From the NCBI RefSeq assembly GCF_048128805.1, contig NC_136005.1, positions 13,294,975-13,358,974 on the forward strand: a DNA stretch of 64,000 nt. The letters are read 5' to 3'. Below, one piece after another: positions 38,701 to 48,984 of this stretch. Made by a program: the position numbers and the translations under genes. The first letter of the stretch is position 1. Each line of letters starts with the position of its first letter. This DNA comes from Centroberyx gerrardi. Taxonomy: Eukaryota; Chordata; Actinopteri; Beryciformes; Berycidae. Under the pieces are notes generated by a model. That model ran no database searches and was not told the DNA's origin. It saw nothing but the letters and a program-made list of their open reading frames with translations.

Positions 38701-39396
38701 TCAACCTGGCACGAACAATGGACTAGGATTAATACTGGATCCTATTTATATTGTTTTATTTTTATTTATTTTTATATGTAGTTATACTGTTAAAGAATCA
38801 TATTTACATGGCCACCTTTAATGTAGTAAAATTATTAGGCAAGGAGCTAGCTCACTTTCCCAGGCCAATGTTCATTTTCACTGCCAGCCACTAGTTTCTA
38901 ATTTGAGTGAGCTAAATATTTTGAGTTTGTTTGTGGCCACAATATCATTATATGAATGTGTACTACACAAATGAAAAAATGACACTGCTTCTGTAGATCG
39001 TCATCACTAAACTGACAGGGAAAGATTCATGGGAATTGGAAGCAAAAACCACTAAACACAGGTGCCACCAAACTGACTTACAGAGACTATACAGACTTCA
39101 ACTTTAATGTGTTTAAGATAAATTTCATTGGGGGGAGGTGTCTGCCATAGGGGGCAATTGGCCCAGAAAGTTGTGTGTGGGGTTGCATTAGGTTTTTTGA
39201 GGAAGGTGAGGACTTTTATAAACACTGCCATAGTGTCAATGTTCAGACTCTCTGTGTTAAATTAACACTCACAATTTTGCAGTGTATATTAGTTGTTGTT
39301 GACAGGGTTGGCCACCATGGCTGTTGTTTTCCGTGGAACCTCCAGGTGGACTGTTCACTGCGGAAATAGAGGATATAAATCTGGCCTCTTTGTCAG
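38701..39396. other. spacer between gypsy fossil and protease array
   Basis: AT-rich single-copy-looking sequence; no gene recognised. It ends at TTGTCAG (39,390-39,396), exactly where similarity to the right-hand end of the window begins. Confidence 0.5.
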
Positions 39397-40738
39397 CTAC
39401 CACCACAACACTACAACATTATTAAATTGAAATAAACTGTGGCTGCTATGGGCATTACAATTAAACTGATTTGCCCAATTACAGGGCGAAATTAGATTGA
39501 TGAAGGAGAATTTTCTTAATGAATGCTCCAAGGCAGACAGCCACACAGATTTATTAAAAAGCTCAATTTCAGACTCCAAAGTAGACTTGCACTGATGGAG
39601 ATGCTGCGCCCTCTCATGGTCAAAAGGCAGAACAACTTTAAAAGTCTTACTTTAAACATGTCTGACTCTGGCCCTCTCTGCTGGGTATAATGAGGTACTG
39701 ACCAGATAATAACAGCAAGAGGTATTGCATCTATATCCAATACTACATCTGTTGGTATCTGACTGAAGATGTGATGTAGTCAGACTTGTGCAGACACACT
39801 GAATGAATGTGTCCTTATCTGAAATACTTCTTACAAGTCAAATCACATTTATTTATGAAATGCTCTCAATTGTGAATACAGAAAACACACAAGACAGAAA
39901 AAGTACATCCCTAACGGGGTCAGAGTGTGTGTGTGTGTGTGTGTGTGCTTGTTTCCAAATACAGTAAACCCAACATGTAATGGACATGGAAAGAAAACAC
40001 CAATGATTTTGCATGCCTGATTTTGTTTATGCATGTGCCTGCATACATGTATATGTGTTTATGTGCAGGTAGGTATTTGTTTGCATTTTCCAGTTGATAC
40101 ATAGGATTAATTATCATCACTCTAAATTGACTAAACTTTCATGAACGTGAGAACATCAATGCTCAGGTCTGAAGATGGTAACTGTGGTTTCCAGCTTCTG
40201 TGTTTCCTCTATTTGGTCAGGGGGGAAAGGAAATGTTTGAGTGTGCGGTGAACACAATAGTCAAAAGATGATAACACAAAGATTAATGATCACATAGATC
40301 CTCACCATAACTAGTGCTTATTAAAAGTGGAGCATCTTACTGTTGCATCATAGCTTAAGTGTAATTTCATTTTCATGTATTAATTCAGCTAAAGTTGGCT
40401 TCATATGGTAACACACAGTAAGTAACTCTTTCATATTTTAGCTTTTATTTTTATCATATTTATGGCAAATTAAATTCTGAGTTGAACTCATACTGACTTC
40501 ATGATATGTGCTTCAGCCTGCTGAGCCAGCAGAACCAAAAGCAGTTGTTTTAGTCAGAGTTTCATTGGAAATAATATATGAGAACACATCTCTCCACTGA
40601 ACTCATCTTTATCTTCACTAAAAAACTTTTTAAAAGAGATTAAGTGCAGAGTTGCACAGGTACAGACAGGATGTGGCTATAAGAGGTCAGATATAAGGAA
40701 ATCTAGATGTGAACCACAAGGCTGTACAGACTCTGCTG
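39397..40738. repeat. upstream block of G1, duplicated near the right edge
   Basis: From CTACCACCACAACACTACAA onwards this block matches 62,312 to about 63,950 in order. Shared landmarks are the GATGGAGATGCTGCGCCCTC segment (39,597 and 62,519), GTACTGACCAGATAATAACA, a GT-rich tract and the GAAGATGGTAACTGTGGTTT segment. It is therefore the 5' flank of a protease unit, present here for G1 and again for the next gene beyond the window. A tRNA-like SINE head (minus strand) lies at about 40,475-40,538. Relative to the right-hand copy this block has several indels. Confidence 0.8.
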
Positions 40739-40746
40739 TATATAAG
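40739..40746 (+). promoter_or_regulatory. TATA box of protease gene G1
   Basis: TATATAAG 54 bases upstream of the first ATG. Given the usual 25-30 base TATA-to-start distance, the 5' leader would be only about 20-25 nt. The same box at the same distance precedes all six genes. Confidence 0.75.
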
Positions 40747-40792
40747 GGTCTATTTGACTCCCCCATTAGACCAGGTTGAGTGTCCTGCCTGC

Positions 40793-42226
40793 ATGATGCG
40801 TGGTTTGCACAAATTTCTGCTTTTTCATGTTCTGACATGTCTGGGACAAAAAGGTAAGACTCTCTCAGGAGGGAAAACTGATTATTTATTTTTTTGGCTT
40901 ACATTAACTCTTTCTGATGTATCTGTCTTTCTTTCAATTATCTATCTTTTCATTATTTTCAGCACTTGGGAGTGAAATCATAAATGGAAAAAAGGCCAAT
41001 GAGAAATCATTGCTGTACATGGCATCAGTGCAGCATAATGGAAAACATGTTTGTGGAGGATTCCTTGTCAGCGAAGAGTTTGTAGTCACTGCTGCCCACT
41101 GCGACCCGAAGTGAGTTACTTTTCCTCTACAATCTCTGATTACTTTGATTGTGAATCAAATTAGAAAATTAAAGAGTAAACATGACTATGTTACATTGTA
41201 TTTTCAAAGGTGATGAATCATTTTTTTGTTCACACTACATGAGGAAAACTATTGACACCTTCTCACTGATCATTTCTTCAGGGGAAATGCCAAAATGAGT
41301 GTTGTTCTTGGTACCCACAACCTCAAGAGAGTCAATGAGAAAACAATGAGATACGATGTAGTGAAATGCAAACACCCCTCATACATGAAGGTCTCATCTG
41401 GGAATGACATCATGCTCCTCAAAGTAAGCAGATATTTATTCAACCTAATCTAATAGTCGTGAATGACATTGTGCAATATTGCAGTCCTCCGCAAATCCCT
41501 TCTGTTTTATTTTGTTTCATTTAGTTCAACAATTGTAAAAATTGAAATATATAGAAAAACATTGTCAAGCATGACGCATTAAAATCAGAGACTTATTTGT
41601 AATGAAAAAAAAAAACAAAAAAAAAAAACATGGTGGTAAATCAGTATCACTTCTAGTTTTTGATTTTTACTTTTTGATTTTTTGTGTTTCTAGCTGTCTA
41701 GGAAAGCTAAACTAAGCAAAACAATGAAAACAATTAAACTGCCAAGTCAGGATAAAATCATCAAAGCCAACACAACATGCATTGTAGCTGGATGGGGACG
41801 CACTGAAACTGAAGGTACGACTGTTGATGAGCTGCTAGTCGTGGATGTGTCTACCATCGACCTGGACGTCTGTAAGACGGCATGGAAACAGATTCCAAAA
41901 ATGCCGCTCACCCTTCCAGCCAATATTATCTGTGCAGGTGGATATAAGACAAACAAAGGATTTTGTCAGGTGTGTTGTATTGCTTTTCCCTATAAATATA
42001 AAATGTCAGCTTGTATGAATAAAAAAATGTAGATGTGTTTTTTCTCTAATAGGGTGATTCTGGTGGCCCTCTGGTGTGCAATGGGAAGGCAGTCGGCATT
42101 GTATCTTTCAACCATCAAGTTAACAAGTGTGACTACCCAGATCTACCCAACGTCTACACAGAGATATCAAAATTCCTTCCCTGGATCAAAAAGATTCTCA
42201 AGAAAAAGGCATGCAAGGTGTACTAG
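40793..42226 (+). CDS. granule-type serine protease G1 (PRSS57/granzyme-like), class A
   Basis: Exons 40793-40853, 40963-41110, 41282-41423, 41694-41969, 42053-42226 give 266 aa; intron phases 1-2-0-0, typical of granzyme and mast-cell protease genes. Signal peptide is residues 1-20, then ALGSE, and the mature N-terminus IINGKK begins at 26. Triad: His66 (TAAHC), Asp112 (GNDIMLLK), Ser212 (GDSGGP). The S1 pocket reads Gly206-Phe207-Cys208 (189-191 in chymotrypsin numbering) with Asn at 226. The four standard disulfides C42-58, C136-201, C168-182 and C191-220 are possible. Extra Cys lie in VKCKHP and near the C-terminus (KKACKVY). A sequon (NTT) lies before C136. GFC.x[13 protein letters not shown] and VC..WK..LT patterns resemble human NSP4 as I recall it; granzyme M/A/K are alternatives. 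Confidence 0.9.
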
Positions 42227-42326
42227 TCTTACACAAGAAGCTTTGTTTCAACATACTTCTACTATATATAGAGGTATCGTAGTATCTGAGTAGTTCTGTC
42301 AATGTCTGCTGCTTAACCTAATGCAT

Positions 42327-42332
42327 AATAAA
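42327..42332 (+). terminator. polyadenylation signal of G1
   Basis: AATAAA 101 nt after the stop, followed by TTGGTTTATTCC and a T/G-rich stretch (ACTGTTTTGTTTCTG) that fits a downstream element. The same signal occurs at 45,706 (G2) and 49,085 (G3) but is absent from G4-G6. Confidence 0.7.
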
Positions 42333-42677
42333 CTTGGTTTATTCCAAATACTGTTTTGTTTCTGACTCCATGCTCATTATTAGAATGATATAAGACAGAA
42401 TGATGTATAAATTAATAAAAAATGCAAGGCCATTTTTCCAACAATATATTCACAAAAAATGAAAGCCTTCTCCCACAAAATGATTGCTGGTATGTAAACC
42501 ACATTATGTGTTACTCTATACTAAACTTATGAGTCATCATTAGAATTTTGCTTACAAAATAGTTGTGTTTTAAATCATGAGTTTTTGAAATACTGAATTT
42601 CAGGTTGCAATTGTTTCTAGGATGGATACATATCATTTTCTAATGAAGCCCCTCATACAGAGTAGAGGAGACAGGAG

Positions 42678-42768
42678 GTTCTGGCAGGACTCGACCCAGC
42701 AGACCAGCAGGGTCTTGTGTGTTGGCTCTAAAGGGAAGAGTCTTAACCACTCCTTTCTAACTCTCCAC
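42678..42768 (-). repeat. tRNA-like element (possible SINE head), class A spacer
   Basis: On the - strand the sequence reads GGAGTGGTTAAGAC (A-box-like) and, after a long variable-arm-sized gap, GGGTCGAGTCC (B-box-like). That layout recalls a Ser/Leu tRNA-derived SINE. Copies lie at about 46,056-46,147 and 49,433-49,525. In G4-G6 the B-box side is missing because of a deletion. Confidence 0.4.
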
Positions 42769-43370
42769 CCCCACTGCTGGAGATACAGAGACACTGGCCT
42801 CACAACCTGAACCCAAAAGGCCGTACAGAGCCCCACACACATTCAATAGTGTATCAACATTTTAGATTAAAAGGCCCTTCTTCCCTGCTCTTTAGGCTGA
42901 TGAATCTTGTATTATTCTGTCTGTATCCTATCACAAAAACAAAAATAAAATACTAAAGCTACCTTTGTTCCATTCTTAATAAAAGCCAATTTACTATTGT
43001 GGTTTGTCTGACAGGACAGCCTGGATATACCATCAATAAAGAGTTGCATCTTTTGGTGTGCATGAAACAGAATGTAAAAATGGCAGTCAATTATATTTTA
43101 TTAAAGAATAATATGTTTTACCAATGAGTGATTACAAAAATTATGATTCCTTTATCACCCAGAGATGAGTACGTCAGTTGTGGTCACGGTGCAGGTGACC
43201 ACAGGCTGCAGTAAGTGATGTGAAACAACACCACAACCTTTTCTCAGTGCTTCACAGAAAAGATTGACAAATGACATAGATCAATAAAACAGAAGGACAA
43301 TGAGGTGGAGCAGTGAGTGAAAAATATATATATATATATATAAAAAAATAAAAAAATAAATAAAAAATGT

Positions 43371-43774
43371 TCCAGCCACATGGATACAATGAATTGAACA
43401 AATAACAGACAAGGTAAATAACATAAAATGGCAGACAAGGCAAGAAGAATAAAAACAATTAGAAGCTAAAGATTATAAGAAGGCCTTGGATAAAAGTAAG
43501 TTTTGGAGAGTGATTTAAAAGATGATACCGACTCTGCCGTTCCAAAGCCACGGAGCCCTGATGGAAAAAGCCCGGTCACCTCTAGTCCTTGACCTGGAAA
43601 CAGGAACAGTCAGAAGGTTCCTGCCTGAGGAACTCAGGCTGCACACAGGTTCATACAGGATCAAACATTCAGAAAGATAACTAGGGTCCAGGCCATGCAC
43701 AGCTTTAAAATCCTAAAGCCACAGGCTGTGAGCATTAACCTAAAGTACATTGTTTCACTCTTCTTCCTTGTCAG
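43371..43774 (-). mobile_element. L2-like LINE fragment, 3' end of ORF2
   Basis: The - strand codes RSRTRGDRAFSIRAPWLW, the conserved tail of the reverse-transcriptase protein in fish L2-clade LINEs (usual form RTRGDRAFSVAAPRLWN). SKTYFYL-type residues follow in another frame. Only the 3' end is present, and the frame is broken (G4-G6 copies have extra bases giving NGLPAQAG). It ends abruptly at TTGTCAG, a recombination point seen again at 39,396 and 62,311. Confidence 0.7.
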
Positions 43775-43830
43775 ACAGCCAGTGGATGGCAAATGAAGAG
43801 AGAGAGTGAAGAAGAGAGTGTGACAGATGT

Positions 43831-43903
43831 GACAGAACTCTGAGTTGAACCCATGACATACTGACTTCATGATATGTGCTTCAGCCTGTTGAGCCACCAG
43901 AAC
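43831..43903 (-). repeat. tRNA-like SINE head upstream of G2
   Basis: On - the sequence has TGGCTCAACAGG (A box; consensus TRGYNNANNNGG) and, about 45 nt on, GGGTTCAACTC (B box; consensus GGTTCRANNC), framed as a roughly 72-nt tRNA-like unit. A body of about 55 nt then runs into the LINE fragment, so the whole may be one SINE with a LINE-derived tail. Equivalent heads lie upstream of every gene (about 40,475; 47,211; 50,584; 54,572; 58,479; 63,780). Confidence 0.5.
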
Positions 43904-44101
43904 CACAAGCAGTTGTTTTAGTCACATATAGTCATAGTTTCATTGGAAATATTATGTGAGAACACATCTCTCCACTGACCTCACTATCTTCACTAAAAGA
44001 CATTAAGTGCAGAGTTGCACAGATACAGACAGGATGGGGCTGTAAGAAGTCAGATATAAGATAATCTAGATGGGAACCACAAGGCTGTGCAGACTCTGCT
44101 G

Positions 44102-44109
44102 TATATAAG
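44102..44109 (+). promoter_or_regulatory. TATA box of protease gene G2
   Basis: TATATAAG, 54 bases before the G2 ATG, preceded by the conserved ACAAGGCTGTGCAGACTCTG. Confidence 0.75.
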
Positions 44110-44155
44110 GATCTATTTGACACCACCATGAGACCAGGTTGAGTGTCCTGCCTGC

Positions 44156-45000
44156 ATGATGCGTGGTTTGCACAAATTTCTGCTTTTTCATGTTCTGACA
44201 TGTCTGGGACAAAAAGGTAAGACTCTCCCAGGAGGAAAAACTGATTATTTATTTTTTTGGCTTACATTAACTCTTTCTGATGTATCTGTCTTTCTTTCAA
44301 TTATCTATCTTTTCATTCTTTTCAGCACTTGGGAGTGAAATCATAAATGGGAAAAAGGCCCAGGAGAAGTCATTGCTGTACATGGCATCAGTGCAGCATA
44401 ATGGAAAACATGTTTGTGGAGGATTCCTTGTCACCGAAGAGTTTGTAGTCACTGCTGCCCACTGCGACACGGAGTGAGTTACTTTTCCTCTACAAGCAAT
44501 CTCTGATTACTTTGATTGTAAATCAAATTAGAAAATTAAAGAGTAAACATGACTATGTTACATTGTATTTTCAAAGGTGATGAATCATTATTTTGTTCAC
44601 ACTACATGAGGAAAACTATTGACAACTTCTCACTGATCATTTATTCAGGGGAAATGCCAAAATGAGTGTTGTTCTTGGTACCCACAACCTCAAGAGAGTC
44701 AATGAGAAAACAATGAGATACGATGTAGTGAAATGCAAACACCCATGCTATGTGGACATCGAATATGGGAATGACATCATGCTCCTCAAAGTAAGCAGAT
44801 ATTTATTCAACCTAATAATCTAAAAAAACCTAAAAATCTAATAGTCGTGAATGACATTGTGCAATATTGCAGTCCTCCGCAAATCCCTTGTTTTATTTTG
44901 TTTCATTTAGTTGAACAATTGTAAAAATTGAAATATATAGAAAAACATTGTCAAGCATGACGCATTAAAATCAGAGACTTATTTGTAATGCAATTAAATG

Positions 45001-45032
<32 letters not shown>

Positions 45033-45605
45033 AACATGGTGGTAAATCAGTATCACTTCTAGTTTTTGATTTTTACTTTATGATTTTGTGTGTTTCTAGC
45101 TGTCCAGGAAAGCTAAACTAAGCAAAACAATGAAAACAATTAAACTTCCAAGTCAGGATAAAATCATCAAAGCCAACACAAAGTGCATTGTGGCCGGATG
45201 GGGATTAATTAAAACTGGCGGTACGGCTGTTGATGCCCTGCGAGTCGTGGATGTGTCTACCATCGACCTGAAAGTCTGTCAGAAGGAATGGAACCAGATT
45301 CCAGCCAATGTTATCTGTGCAGGTGGATATAAGACAAAGAAAGGATTTTGTCAGGTGTGTTGTATTCCTTTTCCCTACAAATATAAAAGGTCAACTTGTA
45401 TGAATGAAAAAATTTAGATGTGTTTTTTCTCTCATAGGGTGATTCTGGTGGCCCTCTGGTGTGCAATGGGAAGGCAGTCGGCATTGTATCTTTCAACAGT
45501 AAGAGCTGTGACTACCCAGATCTACCCAATGTCTATACAGAGATAGCAAAATTGCTACCCTGGATCAAAGAGATTCTCAACAAAAAGGCATGCAAGGTGT
45601 ACTAG
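44156..45605 (+). CDS. granule-type serine protease G2 (PRSS57/granzyme-like), class A
   Basis: Exons 44156-44216, 44326-44473, 44649-44790, 45100-45354, 45438-45605 give 257 aa. Triad His66, Asp112, Ser205; S1 residues Gly-Phe-Cys; mature start [10 protein letters not shown] after Glu25. Compared with G1 it lacks about seven residues in the 170s loop (exon 4: [13 protein letters not shown]). It has [12 protein letters not shown] instead of HPSYMKVSSGND in the loop before Asp102, putting a Cys where granzyme A has Cys93. The 217 loop is SFNSKSC, and the C-terminus is ILNKKACKVY. Exons 1-4 give the same protein as G3. It looks intact and expressible, and lies between near-identical spacers, so it is a recent product of unequal crossing-over. 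Confidence 0.9.
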
Positions 45606-47480
45606 TCTTACACAAGAAGCTTTGTTTCAACATACTTCTGTTATATATAGAGGTATCGTAGTATCTGAGTAGTTCTGTCAGTGTCTGCTGCTTAACCCAA
45701 TGCATAATAAACTTGGTTTATTCCAAATACTGTTTTGTTTCTGACTCCATGCTCATTATTAGAATGATATAAGACAGAATGATGTATAAATTAATAAAAA
45801 ATGCAAGGCCATTTTTCCAACAATATATTCACAAAAAATGAAAGCCTTCTCCCACAAAATGATTGCTGGTATGTAAACCACATTATGTGTTACTCTATAC
45901 TAAACTTATGAGTCATCATTAGAATTTTGCTTACAAAATAGTTGTGTTTTAAATCATGAGTTTTTGAAATACTGAATTTCAGGTTGCAATTGTTTCTAGG
46001 ATGGATACATATCATTTTCTAATGAAGCCCCTCATACAGAGTAGAGGAGACAGGAGGTTCTGGCAGGACTCGACCCAGCAGACCAGCAGGGTCTTGTGTG
46101 TTGGCTCTAAAGGAAAGAGTCTTAACCACTCCTTTCTAACTCTCCACCCCCACTGCTGGAGATACAGAGACACTGGCCTCACAACCTGAACCCAAAAGGC
46201 CGTACAGAGCCCCACACACATTCAATAGTGTATCAACATTTTAGATTAAAAGGCCCTTCTTCCCTGCTCTTTAGGCTGACGAATCTTGTATTATTCTGTC
46301 TGTATCCTATCACAAAAACAAAAATAAAATACTAAAGCTACCTTTGTTCCATTCTTAATAAAAGCCAATTTACTATTGTGGTTTGTCTGACAGGACAGCC
46401 TGGATATACCATCAATAAAGAGTTGCATCTTTTGGTGTGCATGAAACAGAATGTAAAAATGGCAGTCAATTATATTTTATTAAAGAATAATATGTTTTAC
46501 CAATGAGTGATTACAAAAATTATGATTCCTTTATCACCCAGAGATGAGTACGTCAGTTGTGGTCACGGTGCAGGTGACCACAGGCTGCAGTAAGTGATGT
46601 GAAACAACACCACAACCTTTTCTCAGTGCTTCACAGAAAAGATTGACAAATGACATAGATCAATAAAACAGAAGGACAATGAGGTGGAGCAGTGAGTGAA
46701 AAATATATATATATATATATAAAAAAATAAATAAATAAATAAAAAATGTTCCAGCCACATGGATACAATGAATTGAACAAATAACAGACAAGGTAAATAA
46801 CATAAAATGGCAGACAAGGCAAGAAGAATAAAAACAATTAGAAGCTAAAGATTATAAGAAGGCCTTGGATAAAAGTAAGTTTTGGAGAGTGATTTAAAAG
46901 ATGATACCGACTCTGCCGTTCCAAAGCCACGGAGCCCTGATGGAAAAAGCCCGGTCACCTCTAGTCCTTGACCTGGACACAGGAACAGTCAGAAGGTTCC
47001 TGCCTGAGGAACTCAGGCTGCACACAGGTTCATACAGGATCAAACATTCAGAAAGATAACTAGGGTCCAGGCCATGCACAGCTTTAAAATCCTAAAGCCA
47101 CAGGCTGTGAGCATTAACCTAAAGTACATTGTTTCATTCTTCTTCCTTGTCAGACAGCCAGTGGATGGCAAATGAAGAGAGAGAGTGAAGAAGAGAGTGT
47201 GACAGATGTGACAGAACTCTGAGTTGAACCCATGACATACTGACTTCATGATATGTGCTTCAGCCTGTTGAGCCACCAGAACCACAAGCAGTTGTTTTAG
47301 TCACATATAGTCATAGTTTCATTGGAAATATTATGTGAGAACACATCTCTCCACTGACCTCACTATCTTCACTAAAAGACATTAAGTGCAGAGTTGCACA
47401 GATACAGACAGGATGGGGCTGTAAGAAGTCAGATATAAGATAATCTAGATGGGAACCACAAGGCTGTGCAGACTCTGCTG
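45606..47480. other. G2-G3 spacer, class A
   Basis: Same length (1,929 bp ATG to stop) and layout as the G1-G2 spacer. AATAAA is at 45,706-45,711, the Ser/Leu-tRNA-like element on - at about 46,056-46,147, the TA/AAAT tract at 46,703-46,745, the LINE fragment on - at 46,750-47,153 and the tRNA-like head on - at about 47,211-47,283. Confidence 0.8.
46750..47153 (-). mobile_element. L2-like LINE fragment, second copy
   Basis: Same RTRGDRAFSIRAPWLW tail and same end points as the copy after G1, so it was multiplied with the array rather than by fresh insertion. Confidence 0.7.
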
Positions 47481-47488
47481 TATATAAG
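47481..47488 (+). promoter_or_regulatory. TATA box of protease gene G3
   Basis: TATATAAG, 54 bases before the G3 ATG. Confidence 0.75.
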
Positions 47489-47534
47489 GATCTATTTGAG
47501 ACCACCATGAGACCAGGTTGAGTGTCCTGCCTGC

Positions 47535-48984
47535 ATGATGCGTGGTTTGCACAAATTTCTGCTTTTTCATGTTCTGACATGTCTGGGACAAAAAGGTAAG
47601 ACTCTCCCAGGAGGAAAAACTGATTATTTATTTTTTTGGCTTACATTAACTCTTTCTGATGTATCTGTCTTTCTTTCAATTATCTATCTTTTCATTCTTT
47701 TCAGCACTTGGGAGTGAAATCATAAATGGGAAAAAGGCCCAGGAGAAGTCATTGCTGTACATGGCATCAGTGCAGCATAATGGAAAACATGTTTGTGGAG
47801 GATTCCTTGTCACCGAAGAGTTTGTAGTCACTGCTGCCCACTGCGACACGGAGTGAGTTACTTTTCCTCTACAAGCAATCTCTGATTACTTTGATTGTAA
47901 ATCAAATTAGAAAATTAAAGAGTAAACATGACTATGTTACATTGTATTTTCAAAGGTGATGAATCATTATTTTGTTCACACTACATGAGGAAAACTATTG
48001 ACAACTTCTCACTGATCATTTATTCAGGGGAAATGCCAAAATGAGTGTTGTTCTTGGTACCCACAACCTCAAGAGAGTCAATGAGAAAACAATGAGATAC
48101 GATGTAGTGAAATGCAAACACCCATGCTATGTGGACATCGAATATGGGAATGACATCATGCTCCTCAAAGTAAGCAGATATTTATTCAACCTAATAATCT
48201 AAAAAAACCTAAAAATCTAATAGTCGTGAATGACATTGTGCAATATTGCAGTCCTCCGCAAATCCCTTGTTTTATTTTGTTTCATTTAGTTGAACAATTG
48301 TAAAAATTGAAATATATAGAAAAACATTGTCAAGCATGACGCATTAAAATCAGAGACTTATTTGTAATGCAATTAAATGTTAAAAAATATATATACATAT
48401 ATATATATAAAAACATGGTGGTAAATCAGTATCACTTCTAGTTTTTGATTTTTACTTTATGATTTTGTGTGTTTCTAGCTGTCCAGGAAAGCTAAACTAA
48501 GCAAAACAATGAAAACAATTAAACTTCCAAGTCAGGATAAAATCATCAAAGCCAACACAAAGTGCATTGTGGCCGGATGGGGATTAATTAAAACTGGCGG
48601 TACGGCTGTTGATGCCCTGCGAGTCGTGGATGTGTCTACCATCGACCTGAAAGTCTGTCAGAAGGAATGGAACCAGATTCCAGCCAATGTTATCTGTGCA
48701 GGTGGATATAAGACAAAGAAAGGATTTTGTCAGGTGTGTTGTATTCCTTTTCCCTACAAATATAAAAGGTCAACTTGTATGAATGAAAAAATTTAGATGT
48801 GTTTTTTCTCTCATAGGGTGATTCTGGTGGCCCTCTGGTGTGCAATGGGAAGGCAGTCGGCATTGTATCTTTCAACAGTAAGAGCTGTGACTACCCAGAT
48901 CTACCCAATGTCTATACAGAGATAGCAAAATTCCTTCCCTGGATCAAAGAGATTCTCAAGAAAAAGGCATGCAAGGTGTACTAG
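47535..48984 (+). CDS. granule-type serine protease G3 (PRSS57/granzyme-like), class A
   Basis: Exons 47535-47595, 47705-47852, 48028-48169, 48479-48733, 48817-48984 give 257 aa. Triad His66, Asp112, Ser205; Gly-Phe-Cys pocket; Cys93-like residue in HPCYVD. By eye, exons 1-4 encode the same protein as G2. Only the last exon differs: [13 protein letters not shown] here against [13 protein letters not shown] in G2. The G3 form of that end matches G1 more closely, a sign of crossover or conversion inside exon 5. Lys-rich C-terminus and surface suit storage on granule proteoglycans, which is inference from the family. Confidence 0.9.

Larger units (their letters stand above)
42227..44101. other. 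G1-G2 spacer, class A
   Basis: The ATG-to-stop gap is 1,929 bp. In order it holds the G1 3'UTR with AATAAA at 42,327-42,332, a Ser/Leu-tRNA-like element on the - strand (about 42,678-42,768), a second AATAAA near 42,945, a (TA)n/(A-rich) tract at 43,324-43,366, an L2-like LINE fragment on - (43,371-43,774) and a second tRNA-like SINE head on - (about 43,831-43,903). It has the same length as the G2-G3 spacer and, by eye, only about ten differences from it. Confidence 0.8.

Noticed and set aside
41981-42032. Read-through of exon 4 into intron 4 as an alternative protease C-terminus
   Set aside because: The open frame stops soon after the donor and lacks the catalytic Ser exon; a standard GT-AG intron is present in all six copies.
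42622-42842. Frames of 62 (+) and 69 (-) codons repeated in each class A spacer
   Set aside because: Repetition reflects recent unit duplication. The sequence overlaps a tRNA-like element, and both strands are open, so coding is unlikely.
43932-44201. 89-codon - strand frame covering the promoter and exon 1 of G2 (and G3)
   Set aside because: It is the shadow of the promoter and signal-peptide exon; absence from other units and lack of motif argue against a gene.
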